A stretch of DNA of 64,000 bases from DATHTC01 sp963746805 (lineage in GTDB: Bacteria; Actinomycetota; Thermoleophilia; Gaiellales; Gaiellaceae). Below, piece after piece: positions 10,422 through 20,567 of this stretch (within the stretch, counting starts at the first letter, position 1; the number at the start of each line of letters is the position of its first letter). The notes under the pieces were generated by a model that did not search any database, was not told the origin of the DNA, and saw nothing but the letters and a program-made list of their open reading frames with translations. The stretch covers positions 558,001-622,000 of the forward strand of contig CAVVCQ010000001.1 of assembly GCA_963746805.1 (NCBI GenBank). Reading direction: 5' to 3'. Both the position numbers and the translations under genes were made by a program.

Positions 10422-12852
10422 GGCGCCATCGCCTCGAGCTCGTCGAACGGGGCGGGATCGAGCACGAGCACGCCGGCCGGGATCGCGTCGCCGGCCGCGT
10501 CGACGTCGGGCCGCGGGGCGAGCAGACGGTCGGCCAGGTCGGCGGTCGGCCCGGTGTAGAGCTGGTCGACGTCCACGGCGAGGACGCCGGGAACGGTGTG
10601 CGCGACGGCGACGAGCTCCGACCGGAACACGGGCTCGATCAGCCCACGGGCCTCGAACGCGTACGCCCCGCGGAGCGCCGACTCGACGCCGGCGAGCACC
10701 GCGTCGCGCTCGTACGCGGGGTCGACGGTGACGGTCAGCGCGAGCCGGAAGGTCTCGGTCGTCCCCTCGAGCACGAGCACCTGCACGCGCGGGTCGCCGT
10801 GCTCGCGCAGCGCGTCGGTCAGGTCGGCGAGCCGCTCGCCGCCCTCGAACGCGACCGTGACGACGATCGTACGGCCGCCCCGCAGCGGCAGGACGGTCGC
10901 GTTCGCCTTCACGACGCCGGTGAATGCGAGCGCGAAGTCCTCGTAGTCGAGCAGCGAGACGGCGCGCCCGAGCGTGCGCACCCCGAGCGGGATCGAGCGG
11001 CGCGCCGCGTCCTCGGTCTCCGGGTCGACGCCGCCGCTCGCCGGCGCCGGGTTGCTCGACCCCCTTGAGCCCGAGCGGCCGGTCGAGCAGCTGCGCGAGC
11101 GCGCCCGCCTTCACGTTGCCGCCGGCGCCGATGCCCTTCCGGTACGTGGCGCGGACGTTGTTCGAGCCGGTGGGGAGGCGCGCGCCGCGCGCCCCGTCGC
11201 CGAACTGCACGTAGGCCTTGCCGTGCTCGTCCGTTCGGAGCGCGTAGGCGCGGTCGCGCGGCCCGGTGCCGAACAGGGTGGGGACCTCGTCCCAGCGGAC
11301 GTCGTTGACCCGCACCTCGAGCGCGGCGGCGGCGCCCGAGAGCGCGTCGGGCGACTGGACGTGCGTGAGCGGCTCGTGCGCGAGGGTGAAGCGCTGGAAC
11401 GGCGCGCTCGCGCGGCCGGAGCCGAGGAGCTGCTGCACCGTCTCGCCGTGGGTCGCGAGCGCGACGTTGCCGTGGATCACGACCGTGTCGCGGTCGAAGT
11501 CGTGCGCGAGGTCGGCCTCGAGCGTGATCCGCCAGCGGCCCGAGATCTTGGCGATCTCCTTCACGACCGCCTGCTCGGCATGCGCGGTGCCGTCCGCCGT
11601 CGTCCCGCGGACGAGCAGGCGGCGGCCGGGCAGCATCGCCGCGACGTCGGTCTCGACGAAGAGCTGGTCGTTCGCGACGGCGCTCTCGTCGAGCGCGTGG
11701 GCGAGGTCGAGCGGCTCGTTCGCCGCGTAGACCGTCGTCGTCCGGTTCTTGGCCCCGAATGACGCGAAGCCCGTGCCGCCGGTCAGGGTGACCCGGGTGA
11801 CCTTGCCCGAGACCGCGTAGCGGGCCCGCGAGAGCTCGATCACGGCGGAGACCTCCCAGAGCCGCGAGGTCTCGCCGGGCGCGGCCAGGACGACGAGCGA
11901 GCCGGGGACGACGTCCGGCTGCGAGCCGTCGAGGTCGACGCGGTTGCCGCCGGCAGGAGAGAGCGAGAAATTCCAGTCCGACGTGCCGCCCTTGATCAGG
12001 CTCCGGTGCGGCGCGTTGTGGCCGAAGACGCTCAGCCGCTTCCGGAGGACGTGGGCCTTCGGGCTCGCGGGCGCGGTCACCGACCCGCTCCACGTCACGT
12101 GGGTGCGGCCGCGGTCGGCGTCCTCCACGACCTTCGTGAGGGCCTTGAGCGCGAACGTGCCCGAGGGCGCCGACGCGGACGCGACGAGGAAGAGGTCGCC
12201 CGGCTTGAGGTTCGAGCCCGACGCCTTCGAGGGATGCCGACGTCGACGAGAGGGCGGGCTGCGCCAGCGTCAGCGCGGGCGGGAACGCGTTCCACTCGGG
12301 CCGCGCCTCGACCTCCTCGACCGTCTCGAACGTCTGCGGCTGCTCGCCGGGCCCGGGGATGCTCTGGACGCGCAGGCCCGGCTCGAGCGTCAGGGCCGCG
12401 GGGGTGACCGGCGGCGCCGAGCCGGGATCCTTCGACGCTGCGGCGGGCACCTCCGGCGGCGGCTCGAGCGCGAACGCGAGGAACGTCTCCGCCGCCACGC
12501 CGGGCCGCAGCCGGTAGCCGATGAGGCGGCCGAGCTCCTGCAGCGAGGTCCGCTCGCGCGCCGTCCGCAGGTACGACTCCTGCGCGAGGCGCTCGGTGTA
12601 GAAGGTGAGGACGTCCGCTGCCACGGCCCACGCGTCGAGGAGCGCGATCGAGAAGTCGTCGGGGTCGCGGGTGCCGAGCGCAGCGCAGCCGCGGCCGGTC
12701 GGCGCTCGTCAGCCCCGCGAGCAACGACGCGAGGAAGTCGCCGTGGACGCCCGACGCGGTAGGCGATCGCGGACAGGCCGGGGCGGTTCTCGACCGCGAC
12801 CGGCGTGTGCTGCGCGACGCCGGAGCAGCAGCTGCAGGTCGACGCCGCTCAC
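10418..12852 (-). CDS. Second gpJ-like baseplate wedge protein (frameshifted)
   Basis: The GTG start at 12852 overlaps the upstream stop. The protein starts SGVDLQLL and soon reads VAVENRPGLSAIAYRVG, the hallmark of the larger putative baseplate assembly proteins (Afp12/gp6-like) in eCIS operons. A central insertion domain with beta strands runs unbroken from about 12128 to 11060. The gpJ core follows (YVQFGDGARGARLPTG, YRKGIGAGGNV) and then a C-terminal gp6-like part (DPRVQVLVLEGT, YTGPTADL). The rejoined length is about 810 residues. The break near 11055 is repaired by removing one base after GTC (KGV then SNPAP). It probably forms the wedge ring around the hub with the other gpJ protein. 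Confidence 0.8.
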
Positions 12853-15595
12853 TTGCCGCCTCCGGTCGTGACGACGAGGACGCCGCGGTCGGGGAAGGTC
12901 GGGTCGTTGTCGAGCCGCGCGATCTCGAGCCGGTCCATCGCGAGCACGCCGGTGTCGAGCGCGCTCGAGGCGTCGTCGTGCTGGCGCTGGAAGGACGTCG
13001 CGCTCACGGACTGCACGCCGGCGACGCTCTGCGCAGCCGCCACGATCGCCGACAGGTAGACGGGCTGTCCGAACGAGAACCGGTCGGGGTGGAAGAACCC
13101 GAGCGTGCCGTCGGAGCGTGTCCGACTCGAGAGCACGTCGAGCACGGCCGCCTTCACGTGCGCGCGGAAGTGGTCGGGCAGGACGCAGACGTGCAGCGCG
13201 ACGTCGAGCGGCACGAAGCGCGGCGCATCGACCTCGAGGTCGTAGCCGGCCATCCGGAACGGCTCGAGGTGGTCGCGCAGGTCGGTCTCGAACTCCTCGT
13301 CGACCGGGCGGCCGCCCGCGGCGTCGGCGGTGACGAAGACGGTGTGCCACGAGCCGGTCCAGCGGAACGTCGCGGCCGCCCGCTGGACGCGCGGGTTCCG
13401 CTCGGCTGACCTCCGCGTAGTCGTCCTCGGTCACGGCGCGCTGCTGGACGAGGAACGCCTCCGGCGCGTCGCGGCGGATCGCGTCGGCCGCCTCCGGGTC
13501 GACGCCGCCGCCCGCGGGGAGCGGGTTCACGGCGCGGACGACCCCACCGCCGTCCTTCGCGACGTGGGCGATCGCGCCGGCGCCGACGTTGCCGGCGCTC
13601 CCGTTGCCGACGCGGTACGTCGCGTCGAACACGGTGCCCTGGTCGGGGCGGCGGCCGTGGACGCCGTCGCCGAAGCGGAGCGTCGCCGTCGCCGTCGTGC
13701 TCGACCTCGACCACGAACTCCGCCGCGTCGCCGCCGGAGCCGAGCAGGTCGAACTGCGGCGCCCAGGGCTCGGTCGAGCCGAGCAGCGTGCCCTCGAGGG
13801 CGACGGCGGGACGCGCCGCGCGCGGGTCGGTCGCGAGCGTCGCGGCCGCGGGAGCGGGGCGCGCGAAAGCAGTCAGCGTCCCGTCTTCGAGCCGAAGCAC
13901 GGCCACGGTCACGCCGTCGCTCACCGACCAGACGTCGTGGCCGCCGCGGAACACCGCCGGCCCGGCCTGGAAGCGGAAGCCGCGCTCGTCGAGCCAGTCG
14001 TGCACGTCCGGCTCGAAGGTGAGCGACGCGAGGGCGGCCTCGAGCGCCGACCCGGGCTCGACCGGGCCCTCGGCGACGGCATGCGTCGGCGCGGGCACGC
14101 GCCTGGGTGACGGGCGCCTTCGCGAGCGTCGGCCGGTAGCGGACGGGGACAGGCTCGCTCGGCGGCCGGTCGCACGGGTCGCAGTCGTCCGGCACGAGGT
14201 CGAGGACCGGTGTCGGGCACGTCGGCGAGGCGCTCGGCCGCGATCGTGCGGCCGTGATCGGCGAGGACGATGTTCCCCCAGGCCTCGGCGACGACCAGCT
14301 CCGGGCGCTCCTCCACCGAGATGCAGAGCGGGAACGGGAGCGCGTCCGCCTCGTCCCAGCGGATCTCGGTGACGTCGACCGGGTCGTTCGTGGGCGGGTC
14401 GGCGAACAGGCCGCCGGACGGGTCGCTCGAGGCCACGACGTGCGTCAGGCGGACGGCGACGCGCTTCGCCGGGTCGGCGTCGTCCGGGTTGCCGGTCTCG
14501 GGCCCGACGACCTCGGCGAGCACGAGCACGTCGCCCGCCTTCAGCTCCGGGTGGTCGCCGACGAGCGTGGCCGACGTGGCGCCCGCTGGGCAGGCAGCAG
14601 CCGGCGTCGCCCCACGTCCAGAAGTCGAACCGCTCGTGCGAGAGGAAGAGGACAGCCGGCTCGACGGTCTCGAACGTCTCGGCTCCCGCCGCGAGCGCGT
14701 CGCGGTGGTCCGTGCCCGTCGGCCTCGACCACGTCCGGGACGTCGGGCACCCGCGTGAGCAGCGGCGTCCCGCGGTCGAGCACGACGCCCTCGCCGCTCG
14801 ACGAAGACCCGCACCCAGGCGCGCGCGTTGCAGCCCTCGTGCACGACGTAGTCGACGAGCCGCGCGTGCCGGCGCAGCGACGTGCGGCGCCGCGCGGTCT
14901 GCAGGTACGCCTCGGTCGCGACCGCGTCCTGGCGGTACGAGAGCTCGTCGGCGACGTAGGCGAGCAGCTCGACGAGCGCGATGCCGACGTCGGCGCGCGG
15001 CTGCGCTCGGTCCAGTCCGGGGCGAGCAGGCTGAGCCGGTCGAGCATGAGCGGCGGAACGACTGGAAGTCCTTGGCGAGGTAGTCGATCGCCGGCGCGTC
15101 GACGGCCTCCGGCGGGCAGTCGCAGACGGGCGCGCAGTCGAAGTCGCGTCGGGCACTCGACCTTGAACGAGAACTCGACCGCGGCGAGCAGCGGGTCGAA
15201 CCCGGCCGGCGGCGCGTCGCTGCCGGCGCCGGCGACGAGGCGCAGCGTGTAGCGGCGAGAAGTCGCCGCGTCGAGTCGGTGCGGACGAGCAGCACGTTCG
15301 CCGGGTCGTCGAGGCCCGCCGACGAGCGCGGCGTCCTCGCCCGGCGGCAGCGGCGTCGGCCGCGCGCGGCCCACTCACGCCGACGACGGGGATGCGCTCG
15401 CCGCCGTCGATCACGACGTTGTCGGCGGCCGAGCGCCGGCGCCGGGCCGGAGCAGCCGCACGAAGAGCGTCCGCTGGCGCAGCGCCCGGCGGCGCCTCGG
15501 AGTCGCGAGACCTCGACGTACTCGATGCCGTTGAGCGACGCCGGCCTGCTTGCACGCGCCTGCAGCCGGCGCTCGTCGCAGCAGGCGTACCTCAC
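12849..15595 (-). CDS. First gpJ-like putative baseplate assembly protein (frameshifted)
   Basis: The GTG start at 15595 overlaps the gp25 stop (GTGA). The N-terminus reads RYACCDERRLQ and LNGIEYVEV, then FDCAPVCDCPPEAVDAPAID and YLAKDFQSF. That is the characteristic beginning of eCIS baseplate wedge proteins with a cysteine cluster (CAPVCDCPP). The core has ADVGIALVELLAYVADELSY, HEGCNARAWVRVFV and later RLTHVVASSDPSGG. It ends with a gp6-like segment and RGVLVVTTGGGK. The rejoined length is about 915 residues. At least ten frame breaks occur, for example near 15000 and 14800. The role is structural: part of the wedge that triggers sheath contraction. Confidence 0.8.
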
Positions 15596-15969
15596 GGCCA
15601 CGCTCCGGCGACCGAAGCGTCGCGCCGGCGCGCGCTCCTGCGTACGGCAGCACGACGTAGCGCACGTCGACCGACAGCGCGCCCTCGTCGCTGCTCGACC
15701 GTCGACCGACTCGACCGCGATCAGGTGGCCGAGCTCCTGCTGCAGCGCGCCCTGGACGAGGTACTGCGTCGCGGCGACGAGCTCGGGGCCGCCCGGCTCG
15801 AAGACGAGCGCGAGCAGGCCGCTGCCGAAGTCCGGCCGCATGACGCGCTCGCCCGGCGCGGTGAACAGCACCTGCTCGATCAGGTCGCGCAGGTGGTCGT
15901 CGGCGTCGGTGCGCCGCGGTCCGGCCGCGGCCGTCGACGTGGTAGGGGAAGTCGACGCGTGCCGGTCAT
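15592..15969 (-). CDS. gp25/GPW-like baseplate protein (frameshifted)
   Basis: ATG 15969 overlaps the PAAR-like stop (ATGA). The protein begins MTGT and, after a break near 15925, continues HLRDLIEQVLFTAPGERVMR, RPDFGSGLLALVFEPG and LIAVESVD, the standard gp25 (GPW) pattern. The conserved E-P-N/G region that plugs the sheath initiator is present as VFEPGG. Length is about 125 residues, normal for the family. gp25 nucleates sheath polymerisation on the baseplate. The end is less certain because of frame breaks near 15690 and 15650. Confidence 0.85.
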
Positions 15970-16292
15970 GTCGCGATCACCCGCGGCTGGGCGCGACGAG
16001 CGGCAGCATCGGCGTGCCCGGTCGGCGACGCAGGTCGACGGCGCCGGCCATCGTCGCGACGGGCACGCCGCCGGCGAGCACCCGCACCGCGCCGACTGAG
16101 CCACTGCCCGGTGACGCACGGCGGGGTCGGGCGTGCCGGTGAGCGCGCAGCCGGCGATCGACGTACGGCGAGGCGAGCGTCACGACCGGCTGACCCGACA
16201 GCAGCACCCGCGGGAACGGCGCGGTCGGCGTCGCCGTGCCCGCGTGCGTGCAGATCACGACGGCGCCGAGGTGGAGGATCGGGCGCGGGCAT
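15966..16292 (-). CDS. PAAR-like spike-tip protein (frameshifted)
   Basis: It starts at ATG 16292, 6 bases after the spike gene, and ends by ATGA overlap with gp25. Rejoining frames gives about 108 residues: MPAPILHLGAVVICTHAGTA, then GQPVVTLASPY, a GCALTGTP turn, PPCVTGQW, VGAVRVLAGGVPVATM and TGTPMLPLV. This is the PAAR-like beta-turn repeat with paired cysteines and histidines found in eCIS tip proteins. It should sharpen the tip of the spike trimer and bind one metal ion. Breaks lie near 16275, 16165, 16100 and 16025. Confidence 0.8.
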   Translation of the reverse strand: MPAPDPPPRRRRDLHARGHGDADRAVPAGAAVGSAGRDARLAVRRSPAARSPARPTPPCVTGQWLSRRGAGARRRRARRDDGRRRRPASPTGHADAAARRAQPRVIAT

Positions 16293-16297
16293 GGCCC

Positions 16298-16842
16298 TCA
16301 GATCACCGTCAGGGCGCCGACGTTGATGTCGACGGTCGGGCCGATCATGTTGATGATCGCGCCCTTGCCGTTGCTGATCACGATGCCGACGTCGCTGACC
16401 GAGATCATCGCGCCGGTCGTCGTCTTGATCAGGATGCCGCCGGTCGGGCCGGGGACGTCGCTGACGACGATGCCGTTCTTCAGCGTCGTCTGGATCGTGA
16501 AGCCGTTGACCGCCGGGCGGCACCGCCTGCGCGCAGCGACCGGGCGCCTCGGCGGCCGTGCCCCAGTAGCCGCCGACCCAGATCGGGTGGTCGGGGTCGC
16601 CCTGCTCGAACTCGACCCAGACCCCGGCGCCGATCTGCGGCACGGTGAAGACGCCCGTGTTGATGCCCGGCGACCGGGCAGGCACGGCATCGCCCACGAG
16701 CGTCGGGATCAGGCCCGAGACGTCGGGCACGATCACCTGGATCCGCCCGATCTGCATCGGGTCGACGTTGTTGACGCACCGTGCCGCGGTACTTGCCGTA
16801 GTACCGCTGCAGCGTCGGCTCGGGCTGTCGAGCGTCGGTCAT
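16298..16842 (-). CDS. gpV/gp5-like spike protein (two clear frameshifts)
   Basis: ATG 16842 begins MTDARQPEPTLQRYYGKYRG. The body is the VgrG/gp5 OB-fold: MQIGRIQVIVPDVSG, IGAGVWVEFEQGDPDHPIWV and GGYWGTAAEAP. The end is the beta-prism needle with repeats VSDVPGPTGGILIKT and ISNGKGAIINMIGPTVDI. About 180 residues, the normal size. Two breaks, near 16787 (before VNNVDP) and 16505 (before VNGFTIQ), are each repaired by removing one base that precedes GTCAAC on the coding strand. It forms the trimeric central spike carrying the PAAR-like tip. Confidence 0.85.
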
Positions 16843-17996
16843 GTCGGGCACCATCGGGACGGTCGAGAGGAGGGCGTTGCGGGCGAGCGCGAAGGACTGC
16901 GTGAACTCGCCGCGCTTGAGCTGGTGGGTCACCGACGTGACGTAGTGGAGGCCGTCGAACGCCTCGCCCGCGCCGCGCACGCCGACGAGCTGGCGCGACT
17001 TGAGCACGTGGCCGTAGCGCGCGACGTCGAGCGAGCCGGTGCCGAACACCGAGTCGCGAGTGCTGGCCGGCGTAGGCGAGCCCGCGCATCACCGCGGCGA
17101 GCGGGTTCAGCTTCGCGGTGTCCTTGAGGAACGTGATCTTCGGCGGCAGCGGCGGCACCAGCGCCGAGCGGCGGGTTGAGCGGCGTGACGTCCGGGATCG
17201 GGATCGGGATCGGCGCCTTGCTGACCGGCTCCTGGATGAAGACGACCGGCAGCTCCTTGCGCTCCTTGTCGAAGCGGAAGCGCAGCGATCGTCGACGTTG
17301 TCGTGCGGGCCGTCGAGGCCGACGTTGAGCGCCGGCTGCGGCGACGCCGACCCGGATCTCCGGCCCCCAGTAGGCCTTGCTCACGCCGGGCACCGGGCCC
17401 GGGTCGATGTAGAAGACGTAGCCGACCTCGCTCGGCGAGCGCCTGGACGTAGGCGTAGTCGGTGCCCTGGTGCCGCGGGATCCGCTCGATCGGGATCGGG
17501 ATGTCCTCGAGCACGCTCGGGATCACCAGCGGGATGACGCCGAAGCGCGGCGTACTTCGCGAGCGCGACCAGCACGCGCAGCGCCGGCGGCATCGCCGGG
17601 ATAGGGCAGCCCGTCGAGCGGGATGATGTCCATCAGCGCCGTGAGGTCCTTGCCCTTGACCAGCAGCGTCGACGTCGGGCCGCCGTCGGAGCGCGACCTC
17701 GTGGTGGGTCATCACGCCGTCGATCAGCACGGTCGTCGTCGCCGCCGACGCGTGACCGCGATGACGACGCGCAGGATCGGGATGCGACGCGCCGCCGGTG
17801 AGCAGGAACAGCGTGTGCAGCGGCGAGCGGTTCGAGCACGTCGAAGACGGAGCTCGAAGCCGCTCTGCGTCTCGCCCGACCCGGCTCTCGACGGTGACCT
17901 CGCTGCAGCGCGTCGAGCACGACCTGCGCGGCGACCGGCATCGGGATCGCCGGGCCCGATGAGCAGCTGCAGCCGCACCGGGCGCGGGCTGAGCAT
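16843..17996 (-). CDS. gp27-like baseplate hub protein (frameshifted)
   Basis: It begins MLSPRPVRLQLLIGP (ATG 17996) and reads, across breaks, GVIPLVIPSVLEDIPIPIER, QGTDYAYVQALA, EVGYVFYIDPGPVPGVSKAY, WGPEIRVGV and KELPVVFIQEPVSK, then RYGHVLKSRQLVGV and SVTHQLKRGEFTQSFALARN. This is the eCIS hub pattern (gp27/VgrG N-terminal-like). Length is about 385 residues. No stop separates it from the spike frame as written: STVPMVPD runs straight into the spike's MTDARQ. In other loci the two are separate genes, so a missing base around 16845 is likely. Breaks include 17690, 17598, 17550, 17430, 17340, 17285, 17160 and 17049. Confidence 0.75.
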
Positions 17997-18375
17997 CGGC
18001 CACCTCGCTCGTCCCCGGGACGCCCTCGGGCAGCGTCACCCGCAGCCGGCGCCCGACCGGCTCGGTCAGCTCGCGCGGGTCGATCGACGCCGTTGGCGTC
18101 GGCCAGCCGCCACCACAGCTCGGCGTCGCCGAGGTGGCCGGCGGCGAGCAGGTCGCGCCGGTCGCCCTCGACGCACGGCGTACCTCGTAGAGGAGCGCGA
18201 AGCGCTCGGGGCGCGGGCACGAGCCGGCGGCGCAGGAACGGCACCGGCGCGGCTCCTCGCCGGGCGCCGCGGGTCGTAGGCGTCGACGCCGATCCCCGGC
18301 GTAGCGGCTCGTCGGCGGGAACGACGTCGTCGGGACGGCGCCGGCGGCGAGCAGCGCCTGGAGCGGGTCGGTCAT
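17997..18375 (-). CDS. LysM-like baseplate adaptor protein (frameshifted)
   Basis: ATG 18375 overlaps the stop of the preceding gene (ATGA). The protein reads MTDPLQALLAAGAVPTTSFP, PTSRYAGIGVDAYD, then VPFLRRRLVPAPERFALLYE, LLAAGHLGDAELWWRLADAN and GRRLRVTLPEGVPG. This is the short eCIS protein that follows the tube-adaptor gene and links tube to hub (Afp7/8-like, LysM-type fold). Length is about 125 residues. The exact end is uncertain: the present frame shows no stop before the hub start at 17996. Breaks lie near 18290, 18240, 18175 and 18090. Confidence 0.65.
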
Positions 18376-19045
18376 GTCAGATCGCCTCCAGTCCCGAGCG
18401 CCGACAGCGCGACGGCGCCGGCCCGCGCCGGCCAGCGCCTCCTTGGTCCGCAGGTAGCCCATGAACAGCGTGCCGCCGCGGTGGTCGAAGCCGAGGTCGT
18501 CGACCGAGAGGACGCGCAGGCCGAGGCTGACCTTCGCCCGGATCGGGTTGAGCGCCGACGTCGAAGGCCTCCTCGGTGATCGACAGGTCGGTGACCCGGA
18601 CCGGGCACGACCCGCTGCCTGCTCCAGACGAACAGCGTCAGCGGCGCCTCGAGCGGCAGCACCTCGAGCACGCCCGGACGCGGCCAGCGCGTCGTTCGCC
18701 TGGAGGTCGTCGGCGCGCGGGTGGACGAGCGCCTCGAGCGCGGCGAGCTGCGGGTGGATGCCGAGCTCGACGGCGTCGCGGGTTCTGCGTCGGGGTCGCT
18801 CGAGCCGGTCGGTCGCGTCGATCTCGGCCTCGAGCTTGATCGTCTCGACCGCCGCGCCCCGCAGCCGCAGCGCCTGGCGAGCGGTCGCCGCCGTCTCGCC
18901 GCGTCGCCTGCACCTGCAGCGTGCGGCGTGAGCGTGTCGGGGTTGTACTGGAGCGCGATCACGCCGCAGCGACCGGCCCGGGCTCGGGATCGACCTGGAC
19001 GAGGCCGCCCCGGAGGAGACGCGGAGAGCCGGGGAAGCTGCTCAC
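18372..19045 (-). CDS. Contractile injection system tube/adaptor protein (CIS_tube, frameshifted)
   Basis: The GTG start at 19045 overlaps the cargo gene stop (GTGA). It begins SSFPGSPRLLRGGLVQVDPE and reads VIALQYNPDTL, then AVETIKLEAEIDATDRLE, IHPQLAALEALVHPR, VLEVLPLEAPLTLFVWS and later LRVLSVDDLGFDHRGGT. This matches the eCIS tube-initiator family (about 220 residues; tube-to-hub adaptor). It ends ALSALGTGGDLT at 18372 with an ATGA overlap to the next gene. At least six frame breaks occur between 18970 and 18400. Confidence 0.75.
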
Positions 19046-20229
19046 GGGAAGCTCCCGAGCTCGGGCTGCTCGTACGTGGGCGCGCCCTCACGCCTGCGCA
19101 CCTTGTCGATGTACTTGAGGAGGATCGAGAGCTCGTGGAGCTCCTCGACCGTCATTGTCGCGTCCTTCGCCTTCGACTTGCGAAGGAGGACGTTGTAGCG
19201 CTCGATCGCTCCCGCCTGCTGCTCGGGGTTCCAGTCCTCCCACGGGATCCCCGCGTCGTGTGCCGCGCGCCAGTCGTACGCCCCGCCGCGGTCGCCGCCG
19301 CCGACGGCGGCCTTGAGCTGGGCGATGAGGCTCTCCGGGATATAGGCGAGTCCGCCGTTCTGGTACTGCCAGACGTGGCCCATCTCGTGGATGAGCACCT
19401 CCATCCCCTTCTCGGTGAGCTCGAGGGTGTCGCCCTTGAAGTGGCCCCAGTCGGACTTGAGGTGGATCGTGTTCCCGATCGTCCGCGGCGCGCCGAGGGC
19501 GAGCACGCTGTCGCGTGTGATCGTGATCTGGCTGTAGTCGACGCTGTCGAGGTAGATCTCCTTCGCGTAGTCGATCTCGGGCTGGGTGAGCGACCGGCTC
19601 TTCGTCGTCGCGACCTCGCCGACGATCGCGCCGGCGACGAAGCCGACGAGACCGCCCACGAGCGCGCCGATCGGGCCGCCGAGCAGGCCACCGAGGATCG
19701 CCCCGCCGAGTGCGCCGATCCCGCCGCCGAGGAGCGCGCCGAATGTCGTGCGGCGCAACACGCCGCCGCGGGCGCGGCGTCCTGGCGCGCGGTCGGGGCG
19801 GGACCGCGGCCGTCCCGAGCTGCGCCCCGCGGCGCGGGCCTCGGCGCGGCGCTCCGCCGGGTCGTCGGTGCGCCCGAGCGTGACGTTCGAGTCGGTTCGC
19901 AGGTCCTCGCCCTCGACGACGTGCGCCAGCTCGTGCGCCAGCAGCTCGCGCCCCGTGCTGCTGCGCGGCTGGTAGAGCCCGCGGGCGAACGCGACGTCGT
20001 CCCCCACCGTCCACGCGGCCGCCTCGACCGCCTCCGCGGACTGCGCCGCGCGCTCGTCGCTGTGCACGCGGACGCTGCCGAAGTCGTAGCCGAAGCGGCT
20101 CTCCATCTCGTCGCGCGTCGCGTCGTCGAGCTGCTCGCCGGGCGCGTCGAGCACCTCGTGCACGACCTCCGGGGTCGTCGTCGGCGGCGCGACGTTCGGC
20201 TCCCGCCGCAGCCGCGGCAGCGCCCTCAT
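19042..20229 (-). CDS. eCIS cargo B: DUF4157, glycine zipper and second HExxH (zincin) domain
   Basis: An intact 395-residue protein from ATG 20229. Residues about 30-108 are DUF4157 (FGYDFGSVRVHSDERAAQSA) with the zinc motif AHELAHVV at 98-105. Residues 163-205 are a hydrophobic glycine-zipper segment (GALLGGGIGALGGAILGG). The C-terminal domain (about 210-395) has a second zincin motif, IHEMGHVWQYQ (HEMGH at 281-285), and downstream WNPEQQAGAIERY, whose glutamate could be the third ligand. DUF4157 proteins are the usual cargo or cargo carriers of eCIS; a metallopeptidase effector is therefore a good inference. ATGA and GTGA overlaps on both sides place it in the operon. No frame breaks. Confidence 0.85.
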   Translation of the reverse strand: MRALPRLRREPNVAPPTTTPEVVHEVLDAPGEQLDDATRDEMESRFGYDFGSVRVHSDERAAQSAEAVEAAAWTVGDDVAFARGLYQPRSSTGRELLAHELAHVVEGEDLRTDSNVTLGRTDDPAERRAEARAAGRSSGRPRSRPDRAPGRRARGGVLRRTTFGALLGGGIGALGGAILGGLLGGPIGALVGGLVGFVAGAIVGEVATTKSRSLTQPEIDYAKEIYLDSVDYSQITITRDSVLALGAPRTIGNTIHLKSDWGHFKGDTLELTEKGMEVLIHEMGHVWQYQNGGLAYIPESLIAQLKAAVGGGDRGGAYDWRAAHDAGIPWEDWNPEQQAGAIERYNVLLRKSKAKDATMTVEELHELSILLKYIDKVRRREGAPTYEQPELGSFP

Positions 20230-20567
20230 GCCTCCTCCTCCAGGTCGCGGACGCCGCTGAGGCACGGTGCGAGCGGGCTCTCGCCTTCGTACGGCATCAG
20301 CTCGTGGGCGATCCCGCGCACGCGGACGGTGACGCCGTCGAAGCGATCGCGCTCGTCGGGTGTGCGCACCGATTCGGGCCGGTCGAGCGGCTCGATCCAC
20401 ACGGCGAGGCCGTCGCCGAGGACGACCACCGCACGGTCGACCGGGCGAGGCGGAGGAGCGATGCCGCGAACGGGGACCGAGCGCGCCTCGTAGCGTCCGT
20501 GGACGACGACGGGGGAGCCCGACCCGGCGATGAGCTCCTCGCGCGTGCGCACGTGGGTCTCGGCCAT
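20226..20567 (-). CDS. Small beta-rich protein between the two cargo genes
   Basis: A 113-residue protein from ATG 20567; both ends overlap neighbours by ATGA. It reads as alternating beta strands (VVVHGRYEARSVPVRG, AVVVLGDGLAVWIEPLDR, GVTVRVRGIAHELMP) with a conserved-looking SPLAPCLSGVRDLEEE ending. The pattern suggests an OB-fold or small beta-barrel. Position between two DUF4157 genes suggests a cargo chaperone, adaptor or immunity-like protein; none of these is shown. No signal peptide, no membrane segment, no frame break. Confidence 0.7.
   Translation of the reverse strand: MAETHVRTREELIAGSGSPVVVHGRYEARSVPVRGIAPPPRPVDRAVVVLGDGLAVWIEPLDRPESVRTPDERDRFDGVTVRVRGIAHELMPYEGESPLAPCLSGVRDLEEEA

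Noticed and set aside
20226..20567. Firm call of an immunity protein
   Set aside because: Only position supports it, and eCIS cargo usually acts on other cells without needing a cognate immunity gene.
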